Positions 16,469 to 23,743 of a DNA stretch of 44,537 nucleotides are shown piece by piece; the stretch's first letter is position 1; the number at the start of each line of letters is the position of its first letter. The translations under genes and the position numbers were made by a program. Below the pieces are notes generated by a model that was given only the letters and a program-made list of their open reading frames with translations, was not told the origin of the DNA and ran no database searches. Source of the stretch: Myxococcales bacterium (lineage in GTDB: Bacteria > Myxococcota_A > UBA796 > GCA-2862545); assembly GCA_019634415.1 (NCBI GenBank), contig JAHQVJ010000109.1:1-44537 (forward strand), written 5' to 3'.

Positions 16469-17256
16469 ACGAGATCACCCAGGAGCTGGTGGCCCGGGCC
16501 GTAGACGGGGATCCGGCGGCGATCCACCGGATCGTCGCCGTGCTCGAGCGTCCCTTCTTCCACCTCGCCCTGCGCATGCTCATGCAGCACGACGACGCGG
16601 AGGAGGCGTGCCAGGAGGCCCTGCTCCGGGTGATCACCCGCCTGTCCTCGTGGCGCGGCGAGAGCCAGTTCGCCACGTGGGCGTGGTCGGTGGCCACGCG
16701 CTGCGTGCTGGACTACGGCCGCGGGCGTGCGCGCAGACCCCTGCTGGCCTTCGAGGACTTCGAGGCGGATCTGGCGGACGCGCGGGACGACAGCGCACGG
16801 GAGCGGGTGGAAGACGCCGTGCTCCTCGCTCAGGTGAAGGTGGGCTGCGCCCGCGCCATGCTCCAGTGCTTGGACGCAGACCACCGCGTGGCCTACGTCC
16901 TCGGAGAGATCCTGGAGGTGGAGGGCCCACAGGCCGCTGCCGCCCTGAACCTGACGCCCGCGGCCTTCCGCAAGCGGCTGTCGCGCGCTCGCCAGCGCCT
17001 GGCGCAGACACTCACCCGCAGCTGCGGAGTGCGCAGCGCCGACAACCCGTGCCGATGCCACAAGCGGCTGGCTCCCGCCCGGGCCAAGGGGCGCCTGGAT
17101 CCCCGAGACGCCGCGGAGCTCGAGCTGCCCGCCCTGCGGGAGCGCGTCCGCTCCCTCGAGGAGCTGTCGGCCACCCACGCCTTCTTCGAGGCCGATCCCC
17201 AGGGATCCGTGGCCGAGCGAGTGCTGCCCCACGTCCATCGCGCCCTGGGGCTGTAG
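16465..17256 (+). CDS. ECF-type sigma-70 family RNA polymerase sigma factor with Cys-rich C-terminal extension
   Basis: The 263-residue protein has region 2 at about residues 10-85 (AEEACQEALLRVITRLSSWRGESQFATWAWSVA read in pieces, with the DDAEEACQEALLRV core) and region 4 at about 120-180 (YVLGEILEVEGPQAAAALNL then PAAFRKRLSRARQRL). It differs from a minimal ECF factor by about 80 extra C-terminal residues, starting with a cluster C187-x8-C196-x-C198-H199 (CGVRSADNPCRCHKRL), which could bind zinc or respond to redox. There is no adjacent anti-sigma gene; the coupled upstream ABM-like protein is the only obvious partner. The family directs RNA polymerase to stress-type promoters. The target regulon is unknown. 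Confidence 0.88.
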   Translation: MNEITQELVARAVDGDPAAIHRIVAVLERPFFHLALRMLMQHDDAEEACQEALLRVITRLSSWRGESQFATWAWSVATRCVLDYGRGRARRPLLAFEDFEADLADARDDSARERVEDAVLLAQVKVGCARAMLQCLDADHRVAYVLGEILEVEGPQAAAALNLTPAAFRKRLSRARQRLAQTLTRSCGVRSADNPCRCHKRLAPARAKGRLDPRDAAELELPALRERVRSLEELSATHAFFEADPQGSVAERVLPHVHRALGL

Positions 17257-17323
17257 CACACCGCAGGCGGCGGACAGTTCCTGGTGAGTCTTGCCGTTAT
17301 CGCAGCCCGAACGTGGAGGGCAG

Positions 17324-18520
17324 GTGACGGTTCCGCTGCAAGACCAGCGTCTCGATGAGGTCGACTTCTGCATCATCGACCTCGAGACCACCGGCTTCAG
17401 CCCCTACGAAGACGAGATCCTGGAGATCGCCTGCCTGCGCGTCGCCCCCGATGGCACCGTGATCGACGGCTTCTCCAGCTTGATTCGCCCGTCCGGACCG
17501 GTGTCGGGCACCGAGGTACACGGCATCGGTCCCGACGACGTGGTGGGCGCCCCGGTGCTGTTCGACGTCTCCGGCCACGTGGCTCGCTGTCTGCGCGGCG
17601 CCGTGCTGGTGTCGTGGAACATCTACTTCGACTACCCCTTCATGAAGAAGCAGCTGCTCGAGCCCCTGGGCCTCGACGTCGACGTGCCGCGGCTGTGCTG
17701 CATGTACCTACGCGGGCTGACGGGCCGACAGCCCTCTCGCATCAAGCTCACCCAGGGCCTGACGGAGCTGGGGGTGGAGCACGGCGAGGTCCACCGAGCC
17801 CACGACGACGCCATGGGCACGGCGCTGCTGCTCGCCTCCTACCTGAAGACCGCCCGGGAGCAAGCCGACACCTTCGGGCAGCTCGCAGAGCGAGGCGACT
17901 ACAAGTTCCTCGCATCTTGGGCCCAACCGTTGGCAGCGCTTCCCGACGGCCTCCCAGAGGGACGCCTTCACGGTCGATACCAACGGACTCCCACACCAAC
18001 CCAGCCCCCGGCCGACGAGGTGGTGCCCCTGTCGGGCGCGCTGCGAAGGGTCTGGGCTCGCTGGGAGCAGCTGCCCACCCTGGGCGAAGAGGCCTACGTC
18101 GACTGCCTGTGCGCCGCACTGGCGGACCGGCGCATCACCCCCTCCGACATGTCGCGACTCACGGACTGTGCCCGCTTCTACGAGCTCGGCAACCCGCAGC
18201 GAGACGATCTGCACCAACGGCTCTACGAAGCCGTCATCGCCCAGGCCGAGGAGGACGGCGTGGTGACGGAGGCGGAGGCCGAGGATCTGGGCAGTTTGGC
18301 AGGACTCCTGGGCGTGGTCACCGACGACGTGGTGTTGTCGTCTCCTCTGCCGAGCCCCGAGCCGGAGCGCGTAGCGGGAGCGGGAGCGGGAGCGGGAGCG
18401 GGAGCGGGAGCGGAGGATGTGCGGGCCCCGTCACGGCTGCGCTGGGTCTGGGTGCTCCTGCTGCTGGCCATGGTGGCAGGCCTGGCCTGGTTCCTGTTCG
18501 ACGCGGGTGTCTTTGGCTGA
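17324..18520 (+). CDS. DEDDh 3'-5' exonuclease with TerB-like middle region and C-terminal membrane anchor
   Basis: The GTG at 17324 follows GGAGG and gives 398 residues. Residues 12-175 are a DnaQ-like exonuclease: ExoI D19-L-E21 in FCIIDLETTGF, the HGIGPDDV linker, ExoII SWNIYFDYPF with its aspartate, and ExoIII HRAHDDAMGTA. Residues 230-330 are helical, and the pattern YVDCLCAALADRRITPSDM followed by AQAEEDGVVTEAEAEDLG resembles a TerB-like domain. An Ala-Gly repeat linker leads to a single C-terminal transmembrane helix (about 372-392, WVWVLLLLAMVAGLAWFLF). The exonuclease would therefore be held at the inner membrane facing the cytoplasm, which is unusual. It is probably not the polymerase proofreading subunit. 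Confidence 0.88.
   Translation: MTVPLQDQRLDEVDFCIIDLETTGFSPYEDEILEIACLRVAPDGTVIDGFSSLIRPSGPVSGTEVHGIGPDDVVGAPVLFDVSGHVARCLRGAVLVSWNIYFDYPFMKKQLLEPLGLDVDVPRLCCMYLRGLTGRQPSRIKLTQGLTELGVEHGEVHRAHDDAMGTALLLASYLKTAREQADTFGQLAERGDYKFLASWAQPLAALPDGLPEGRLHGRYQRTPTPTQPPADEVVPLSGALRRVWARWEQLPTLGEEAYVDCLCAALADRRITPSDMSRLTDCARFYELGNPQRDDLHQRLYEAVIAQAEEDGVVTEAEAEDLGSLAGLLGVVTDDVVLSSPLPSPEPERVAGAGAGAGAGAGAEDVRAPSRLRWVWVLLLLAMVAGLAWFLFDAGVFG
18374..18413 (+). repeat. Tandem GCGGGA hexanucleotide repeat inside the exonuclease gene
   Basis: Six perfect copies of GCGGGA (18374-18409) plus a partial copy encode an (Ala-Gly)n linker just before the C-terminal membrane helix. Because the unit is 6 bp, slippage would change linker length by two residues per unit without a frameshift. 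Confidence 0.9.
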
Positions 18521-18567
18521 CGTGCGGCATCTCCTGCGGGCATGTTCGGGCAGCCACAGGAAGATCG

Positions 18568-19845
18568 ATGAGCCGTCTCGTTGCGTTGACCTCGATCGTC
18601 GTTGCATGTGAGCACAGTCCATCCCCTCCCTCCTCGGTGTCACCGACCACCGAGACCGACAGTCCCACATCCACCGCCACCAGCCCCATCCAAGAGGCGC
18701 GCTGCGAGGTGGACGAGACCGTGCAGAAGGAATGCACGGCCGGCGTCGCGGCGCTGGTGGGCAGCACCTTCTACGGCGAGCTCCAGCTCGCCCTCGACGA
18801 GGCGACAGACGGAGCAACGGTGTGGGTCTGTCCGGGCACCTGGCCCGCACAGCTCCTGCTGCACGATCGCGACCTCTCTGTCGTCGCCGTGGACCCCACT
18901 CCCAATGCCACCATCCTGACCGCTCAATCCGATGGCCGCGCGGTCACGGTCATCCACAGCCGCCTCGTCCTACAGGGGCTGACGCTGGTGGAGGGCGCTC
19001 CACCCCGAGCGCCGGGCAGCTCCGCAGCGCTGTTCGCAGAGGAAGACGACGTGGACGCCGGTGGCGGACTGCTCGCCCACTCCTCCATCGTGGAGATCCG
19101 CTGCTCCACGTTCCGTGACAACCACGCGGCACACGGAGGCGGGCTCTGGGCCGATTGGTCCGCCCTGCTCCTCGACGACGTCACCTTCGCCGACAACCAG
19201 GCCGATCTGGGCGGCGGAGCCAACATCAGCGCATCAGGCCGCCTCACTCCAGCCGAGCCCACATCGCTCGAGCCCGTGCCCTCGCTGGCGATCGACGACA
19301 GCACCTTCGTGCACAACCTGGCCCGTGAAGACGGGGCAGGCTTGTGGCTCGACGGCTACGCCACCCTCTCCGGCTCCCACTTCGAAGGCAACGAGGCGTC
19401 ACCGGACGACTTCGGCAACGGCGGAGCGCTGCACGCCGAGCTCCACGGCACCCTCGGTCTCATGGATACCTGGTTCGTCGTCAACGAAGCGCACTCCGGA
19501 GGGGCGGCCTCCGTCTCGTTCCGACAGGGAGCCACCCTGACCGTGTCGGGTGGTGGCTTCACGGGCAATACAGCCGTCAGTGGAGCCGCCGTGCTGGGGT
19601 GGATCTACGCCAAGTCCCCCACCACGCCGTATCCGCAGGTCCGCCTCGAAGAGGTCGAGGTCACCGGAAACGTCGCCGCCACAGGTGGCGCCGCTCTCGA
19701 GGGCTGGTCCTTCGCCGAGGTCCTCGGCCTGCAGCTGGTGGACGTCGATCTGGGTGATGCGACCAACGACAACACCCCCGATGACGTGTCGTGGAACGGC
19801 ACCTTCCACAACGGGACCGGCGCCACCACGCTCACGCTGCCGTAG
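18568..19845 (+). CDS. Lipoprotein with right-handed parallel beta-helix
   Basis: The ATG at 18568 has an AGGAAG SD and gives 425 residues. The very short signal sequence ends in a lipobox SIVVAC (C14), followed by a low-complexity Ser/Thr/Pro stretch typical of surface lipoproteins. From about residue 65 (AALVGSTFYGELQLALDEA) the sequence has the pattern of a Pbl/polymorphic-outer-membrane-type beta-helix: repeated short strands with GGGLWAD, GGGANISA, GNGGALHAE and SGGAASVS turns and F-x-x-N-x-A coils such as FRDNHAAHGGG and FADNQADLGGG. Such proteins sit on the outer membrane surface or in the periplasm; no enzymatic residues are evident. The gene is convergent with the DUF885 gene. Confidence 0.8.
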   Translation: MSRLVALTSIVVACEHSPSPPSSVSPTTETDSPTSTATSPIQEARCEVDETVQKECTAGVAALVGSTFYGELQLALDEATDGATVWVCPGTWPAQLLLHDRDLSVVAVDPTPNATILTAQSDGRAVTVIHSRLVLQGLTLVEGAPPRAPGSSAALFAEEDDVDAGGGLLAHSSIVEIRCSTFRDNHAAHGGGLWADWSALLLDDVTFADNQADLGGGANISASGRLTPAEPTSLEPVPSLAIDDSTFVHNLAREDGAGLWLDGYATLSGSHFEGNEASPDDFGNGGALHAELHGTLGLMDTWFVVNEAHSGGAASVSFRQGATLTVSGGGFTGNTAVSGAAVLGWIYAKSPTTPYPQVRLEEVEVTGNVAATGGAALEGWSFAEVLGLQLVDVDLGDATNDNTPDDVSWNGTFHNGTGATTLTLP

Positions 19846-19871
19846 CAGAGATCAGCAGCAGAGACGGTCGC

Positions 19872-21575
19872 TCACAGCATACCGGCATGCTCGAATACCT
19901 TGCGCAGGTAGGTCACCGGCATGTTGCCCGACTCCAGGTACACCTGGTGAAAGGCCCGATCGAGGTCCCGCCCCTCCAGCCGGCCCCGGTTCGCGTCGGC
20001 CAGGTCCCGCTTGAGTTGCCACACCAGGGTGTTGCCCGTGAGGTAGCTCAAGGGGTAGCCGCGCTCCTGGGAGTACCAGTTCAGCTCGGCCTGCACGCGT
20101 CCCGGCACGAAGCCCGTCACCGCCTGTAGCAGGTTGCCCGCGGCCACGAAGGGATCGTCGCTCGACAGGTCACACTCCACGCCCACGTCGAGCATCGCGC
20201 GATCCCCCGTCATGAAGAACAGGTCGATGGCCACCCGCGCTCCGATCCGAGACAGGTCTCGCTTGCCGCAGAAGCGTGCCTCGTCGGTGAGATCCCCCAT
20301 GAAGCCCTCGTCGAGCATGTAGTCCTCGAGCATGGTGGTCCAGCCCTCGGCGTGCTCCATCGCGTCGAAGTGCTTGCGGAACACGCTGGGGTGCAGCCCC
20401 GCCGTGGCCAGCTGCAGGTGGTGCCCAGGGATCCCCTCGTGGATCATCATCGATGGAATGCCGATCTCCGTGTGCTCGTCGAGCAACTCGGGCTTGAGCG
20501 TGAGGTAGACCAGGCTCGTGCGCACGCCCTGTCGGAAGGGCGGCGGCGACATCATGGCTCCCGCAGGGATGCTGGGCTCCATGAAGGACGGCGTGCGCAG
20601 GATCCGCATGTCCTGCTCCTCGAACACCGGGAACAGATCACGCTCCCGAATCCAGTCCAGCACGCGCCCGCGCTCTTGCTCGTAGCGCGCGAGCACGGTG
20701 TCCATGTCGTCGCCGACCACCTGCACACGGTACTTGCCCGCCAGGAACTGCTGCAGCTCGGCGGCGGTGGTGGTGTCGGGCAGCTCGTACTTGGCCACCA
20801 GGCGCTGGCGCAGCGTCTCGATCTCGCCGGACGTGCGCGACAGGTAGCTCGCCGCCATGTCGCGCAGCTCGGACAGCGTCATCCCCACCGCCTTCAGATC
20901 CACGATGCGCTGCGCATCCGCTGGTTCGAGGGCGAAGCGGTCGGTGGTGGGGAGCGCCTGCAGCCGGGTCACGTAGGACTGCATCGCCGCCCAGGCCGTG
21001 TCGCACGCCGAGCTCAGGCGCCCGTGCTCCGACCAAGACACCTCCTCAGACCAGCCGAGCAGGCTGTCGAGCAGCGTCTTCAGGCCCTGCACCTTCTCCA
21101 CGTCCATGCCCACCCAGCGTGCCACCGGCGTGTCGAGACGGTCGAGCAAGGCGTCGAGGTAGGCCGGCACCGCCTCGAGCCGGGCCGTCACGTCGGCCAG
21201 GCGCACCGGATCCGGACGCGGGTCGTTGGCGAAGATCAGGAACAGGCCATCGCCGATGTCGTCGCCCGCCCGAGGACACTGGGCGCGCATGGTGCTGCCG
21301 TTGAAGGTCAGCGACTCGCTGTGGATCCGGCGCTCGAGCAGCAACCCGGCCAGGTCCAGATCCAGCTGCTGGTCGAAGTCCAGCTCGCTCCGATCGACGG
21401 CCTGCAGCTCCGTCAGCAGGGCTCGCGCCACCGCCACACGCTCCTGGCCAGCCCGCAGCGAGGGATCGGGCAGCTGACCCAGATCGCGGTCGATCCCCAT
21501 CGCCACGCGGTAGTTCGGATCGTCCGCCATCACGGCGTGAAACTGTGCGGCAAAGGCATCGAGGCTGGCGGACAT
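19872..21575 (-). CDS. DUF885-family predicted metallopeptidase
   Basis: This 567-residue protein matches the DUF885 family in length and in its diagnostic motif MIHEGIPGHHLQLA (about residue 375), an HExxxHH pattern expected to bind zinc. Other family signatures are the C-terminal LNWYSQERGYPLSYLTGN and a final helix with the VTYLRKVFEHAG segment. The start at 21575 is preceded by GGAG at 6 bp; an ATG nine codons upstream has less support. No signal peptide is seen from this start, although many family members are secreted lipoproteins, so a cytoplasmic location is likely here. The gene is divergent from the TetR regulator with a 70-bp gap. Confidence 0.85.
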   Translation of the reverse strand: MSASLDAFAAQFHAVMADDPNYRVAMGIDRDLGQLPDPSLRAGQERVAVARALLTELQAVDRSELDFDQQLDLDLAGLLLERRIHSESLTFNGSTMRAQCPRAGDDIGDGLFLIFANDPRPDPVRLADVTARLEAVPAYLDALLDRLDTPVARWVGMDVEKVQGLKTLLDSLLGWSEEVSWSEHGRLSSACDTAWAAMQSYVTRLQALPTTDRFALEPADAQRIVDLKAVGMTLSELRDMAASYLSRTSGEIETLRQRLVAKYELPDTTTAAELQQFLAGKYRVQVVGDDMDTVLARYEQERGRVLDWIRERDLFPVFEEQDMRILRTPSFMEPSIPAGAMMSPPPFRQGVRTSLVYLTLKPELLDEHTEIGIPSMMIHEGIPGHHLQLATAGLHPSVFRKHFDAMEHAEGWTTMLEDYMLDEGFMGDLTDEARFCGKRDLSRIGARVAIDLFFMTGDRAMLDVGVECDLSSDDPFVAAGNLLQAVTGFVPGRVQAELNWYSQERGYPLSYLTGNTLVWQLKRDLADANRGRLEGRDLDRAFHQVYLESGNMPVTYLRKVFEHAGML

Positions 21576-21604
21576 GTCGGTCTCCGTGCGGGCCAGTCGC
21601 ATAA

Positions 21605-21626
21605 CCGCCGCTCACCCCAGTGGCGG
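21605..21626. promoter_or_regulatory. Imperfect inverted repeat between DUF885 and TetR genes
   Basis: CCGCCGCT (21605-21612) and AGTGGCGG (21619-21626) form an 8-bp inverted repeat with one mismatch (G-T in RNA), in the 70-bp divergent gap. It could be an operator or chance in GC-rich DNA. It does not resemble the AT-richer palindrome found before the metal-dependent hydrolase gene. Confidence 0.25.
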
Positions 21627-21645
21627 TGCACGGATAGATGGCCCC

Positions 21646-22245
21646 ATGGCCACGCAACGAGAGCGCAGCGAGGCAACCCGCTCGAGAGTCCTGCAGGCAG
21701 CGGTGAGGGTCCTCGTGCAGCGCGGCTACGCCGCAGCGAGCACCACCCGCATCGTGGAGGAGGCCGGCGTGTCGAGGGGCGCCATGCTGCACCACTTCCC
21801 CAGCAAGGCCGTGCTCATGCAGCACGTGCTCGAGCACGTGCTCCGCGAGCGGGAGCGCGCCTTCCACGACGCCCTGGCCAAGGCGAGCCAGCCCGTGTCG
21901 GTGTCCGACGTCATGGATGCATTCTGGAGCTCGGTGGGGGTCGAGGAGGCCTTCGTCCCCTGGCTCGAGCTCATGGTGGCCGCTCGCACCGAGCCTCACC
22001 TGAGCTCCGTGCTCACCGACGCGGCCGACGAGATCCACCGGGTGATCCGGGTCAACTTCGAGAAGCTGTTCGACACCGCCGACCGACCCGAGCTGCACCA
22101 CATCCCCACCCTCGGGATCTCGGTGCTGCACGGCCTGGCCATGCGGAACCTGATCCGAGACGACCCACAGACCACCCAGACCGTGCTCGCGATGGTGAAG
22201 GGAATCGCAGAGCAGCTACTGATCCGAGGGAACCCCGAGGGCTGA
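21646..22245 (+). CDS. TetR/AcrR-family transcriptional regulator
   Basis: The ATG at 21646 gives 199 residues. The N-terminal HTH is clear: SRVLQAAVRVLVQRGYAAAS, then TTRIVEEAGVSRGAMLHHFP and a SKAVLMQHVLEHVL helix, all standard TetR features. The C-terminal ligand-binding domain is helical and unassigned. It is transcribed away from the DUF885 gene and converges on the metal-dependent hydrolase gene (3-bp gap). A palindromic operator-like site lies in front of that hydrolase gene, making it the most likely regulated target. Members usually repress transcription until a small hydrophobic ligand binds. Confidence 0.9.
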   Translation: MATQRERSEATRSRVLQAAVRVLVQRGYAAASTTRIVEEAGVSRGAMLHHFPSKAVLMQHVLEHVLRERERAFHDALAKASQPVSVSDVMDAFWSSVGVEEAFVPWLELMVAARTEPHLSSVLTDAADEIHRVIRVNFEKLFDTADRPELHHIPTLGISVLHGLAMRNLIRDDPQTTQTVLAMVKGIAEQLLIRGNPEG

Positions 22246-22248
22246 TCC

Positions 22249-23124
22249 TCAGAGCGCTGCTGCCGTCGGCGCGTCGAGGTACACGATGTGGGCCGCGTTG
22301 CGCTCCTGCCAGGCACGGATCACCGAGCCGTCCACCGTGGCGCCCTCCTCCCAGGGGTAGAAGCCAGGTCGGAAGTAGGCGAGGAAGGTGGGCACCAGCC
22401 GAGTGACCACGCCCTTGGTGCCGAACAGGTACCACAGGCCCGCGGCCGTGTCCCAGGTCCACAGGCGACCGTCCCGAGAGAGCAGCACCGCCGTGTTGAT
22501 CAGCGAGATCAGCAGGATCGACAGCCACGAGATCACCAGCGCCGTCACCCGCTGGGTGTAGGTCCCCCCCGCCGCCTCGAAGATGTCGAAGCACGTGGCC
22601 CGATGCTCGGCCTCCTCGATGGCGTGCCAGGTCCACAGCGCCTGCACACGAGGATCCGCTCCCTCGGCGATATCGGGCGTGGCGAAGAGCATGTCGGCAC
22701 ATCCCGAGGTGAAGTGCTCCAGCGCACAGGTCACGCCGAGCTGCATCACAGGCCCGTAGATCTCCCGCCCACGCGAAAGGGAACGTGCGAACCGCGCCCG
22801 GCAGCCCTCGACGTCGATGCCCATGGCCGCGTTCACCTCGTCGAACTTCAGGTGCTGAGCGGTGTGGTGCCCCTCCTGCCGACAGAAGGCGCCCAGCTCG
22901 TCGAGCAGCGCCGGATCGTCCACCACCCCCTTCAGCGCCCGGGCCGAGTCGATGAAGAAGCGCTCGCCAGGCTGGAAGGAGGTGGAGAGCTGGGTCCAGA
23001 ACAGGCTGCGGAAGGCGCTGCCGCCGTGCCAGTACCGATCGAAGCCCTCCTCGAAATCGAACCGCATGCGGCGGTAGGTGACCACCACACCATCGGGGCG
23101 CTGCAGGCTTGAGTCCATCTGCAC
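22249..23124 (-). CDS. Predicted metal-dependent hydrolase (COG3687 / PF10118 type)
   Basis: The GTG at 23124 is selected because AGGAGG lies exactly 5 bp upstream, whereas the ATG six bases later is too far from it. The 291-residue product has the family's all-helical, histidine-rich pattern: LGAFCRQEGHHTAQHLKFDE (about residues 85-105), LGVTCALEHFTSG and the TWHAIEEAEHRATCFDIFEA block, all with His/Glu positions suited to a di-metal centre. Two hydrophobic segments follow (about 195-215 and 235-255), suggesting membrane association. The family is annotated as predicted hydrolases without a known substrate. The TetR-type site upstream and the adjacent TetR gene suggest induction by a lipid-like compound. 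Confidence 0.72.
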   Translation of the reverse strand: MQMDSSLQRPDGVVVTYRRMRFDFEEGFDRYWHGGSAFRSLFWTQLSTSFQPGERFFIDSARALKGVVDDPALLDELGAFCRQEGHHTAQHLKFDEVNAAMGIDVEGCRARFARSLSRGREIYGPVMQLGVTCALEHFTSGCADMLFATPDIAEGADPRVQALWTWHAIEEAEHRATCFDIFEAAGGTYTQRVTALVISWLSILLISLINTAVLLSRDGRLWTWDTAAGLWYLFGTKGVVTRLVPTFLAYFRPGFYPWEEGATVDGSVIRAWQERNAAHIVYLDAPTAAAL

Positions 23125-23145
23125 GAGAACCTCCTGTTTGGAAAC

Positions 23146-23167
23146 AAACAGTACGTACTGACTGTTT
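23146..23167. promoter_or_regulatory. TetR-type operator upstream of the metal-dependent hydrolase
   Basis: Outer arms AAACAGT (23146-23152) and ACTGTTT (23161-23167) are exact reverse complements, and a 12-bp perfect palindrome CAGTACGTACTG (23149-23160) lies within. The site is AT-rich relative to its surroundings and sits 22 bp upstream of the hydrolase GTG, overlapping the likely promoter. Its size and nested symmetry fit TetR-family operators that bind two dimers. The nearby TetR (21646-22245) is the natural candidate. Confidence 0.68.
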
Positions 23168-23234
23168 AGCATCTCCTGCGAACTCCCACCAGCGAATCCC
23201 CACACGGTATGCTGTGTGGCCGATGGAGGTGCTC

Positions 23235-23720
23235 GTGTCCGTCCTTCGAATGTCCTTTCTCGCCGGCGCCATCGCTGCCGTCGCGGTGGGCTGCCAAGTG
23301 TTCCAGGCCAGCTGCACCCAGATCGGTTGCACCTCCGGACTCATCCTCACCCTCGACGCTCCGAACGGTGCGGCCGCGGGCGACTACGAGATCCGCCTGA
23401 GCGACAGCGACGACAACAGCTTCCTGTGCACCTTCACCAAGCTCGACGTGTGCGACGCCGAGGGCTGCCTACAAGACGTGGAGTGCATCGGTGACGTGGA
23501 TCTGGTCCACACGGAGCTGGGCGGAGACATCTTCGACCTCACGCTCAATGCCGGCACCACGGGCGACGAGGTGGAGCTGACCATCGAGATCGACGGTGCT
23601 CCAGTCCAGGAGGAGGTGCGCGGCGTGACCTATGTGGAGTTCCAGCCCAACGGCCCGGCCTGCCCGCCCACGTGCTCCACGGCGACCACCGACTTCATCC
23701 TGGTGAATCCCGCCCTTTGA
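23235..23720 (+). CDS. Small lipoprotein of unknown function
   Basis: The GTG at 23235 follows GGAGG at 5 bp; an ATG at 23223 would include the SD itself. The 161-residue product has a signal peptide ending in AIAAVAVGC (lipobox cysteine about residue 19) and a mature domain rich in cysteines (at least nine) and acidic residues, for example LCTFTKLDVCDAEGCLQDVE and ACPPTCSTAT. Strand-like segments (GLILTLDAP, DYEIRLSD, EVELTIEIDG) suggest a small beta-sandwich stabilised by disulfides, so periplasmic or outer-membrane location is likely. I do not recognise the family. The gene is convergent with the histidine kinase gene. Confidence 0.72.
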   Translation: MSVLRMSFLAGAIAAVAVGCQVFQASCTQIGCTSGLILTLDAPNGAAAGDYEIRLSDSDDNSFLCTFTKLDVCDAEGCLQDVECIGDVDLVHTELGGDIFDLTLNAGTTGDEVELTIEIDGAPVQEEVRGVTYVEFQPNGPACPPTCSTATTDFILVNPAL

Positions 23721-23743
23721 CCGCTGGCGCGAAGCCGTCGGAG

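Noticed and set aside
17614..18567. Plus-strand extension of the beta-helix lipoprotein frame
   Set aside because: It overlaps the exonuclease gene and would remove the lipoprotein signal; the SD and lipobox favour 18568.
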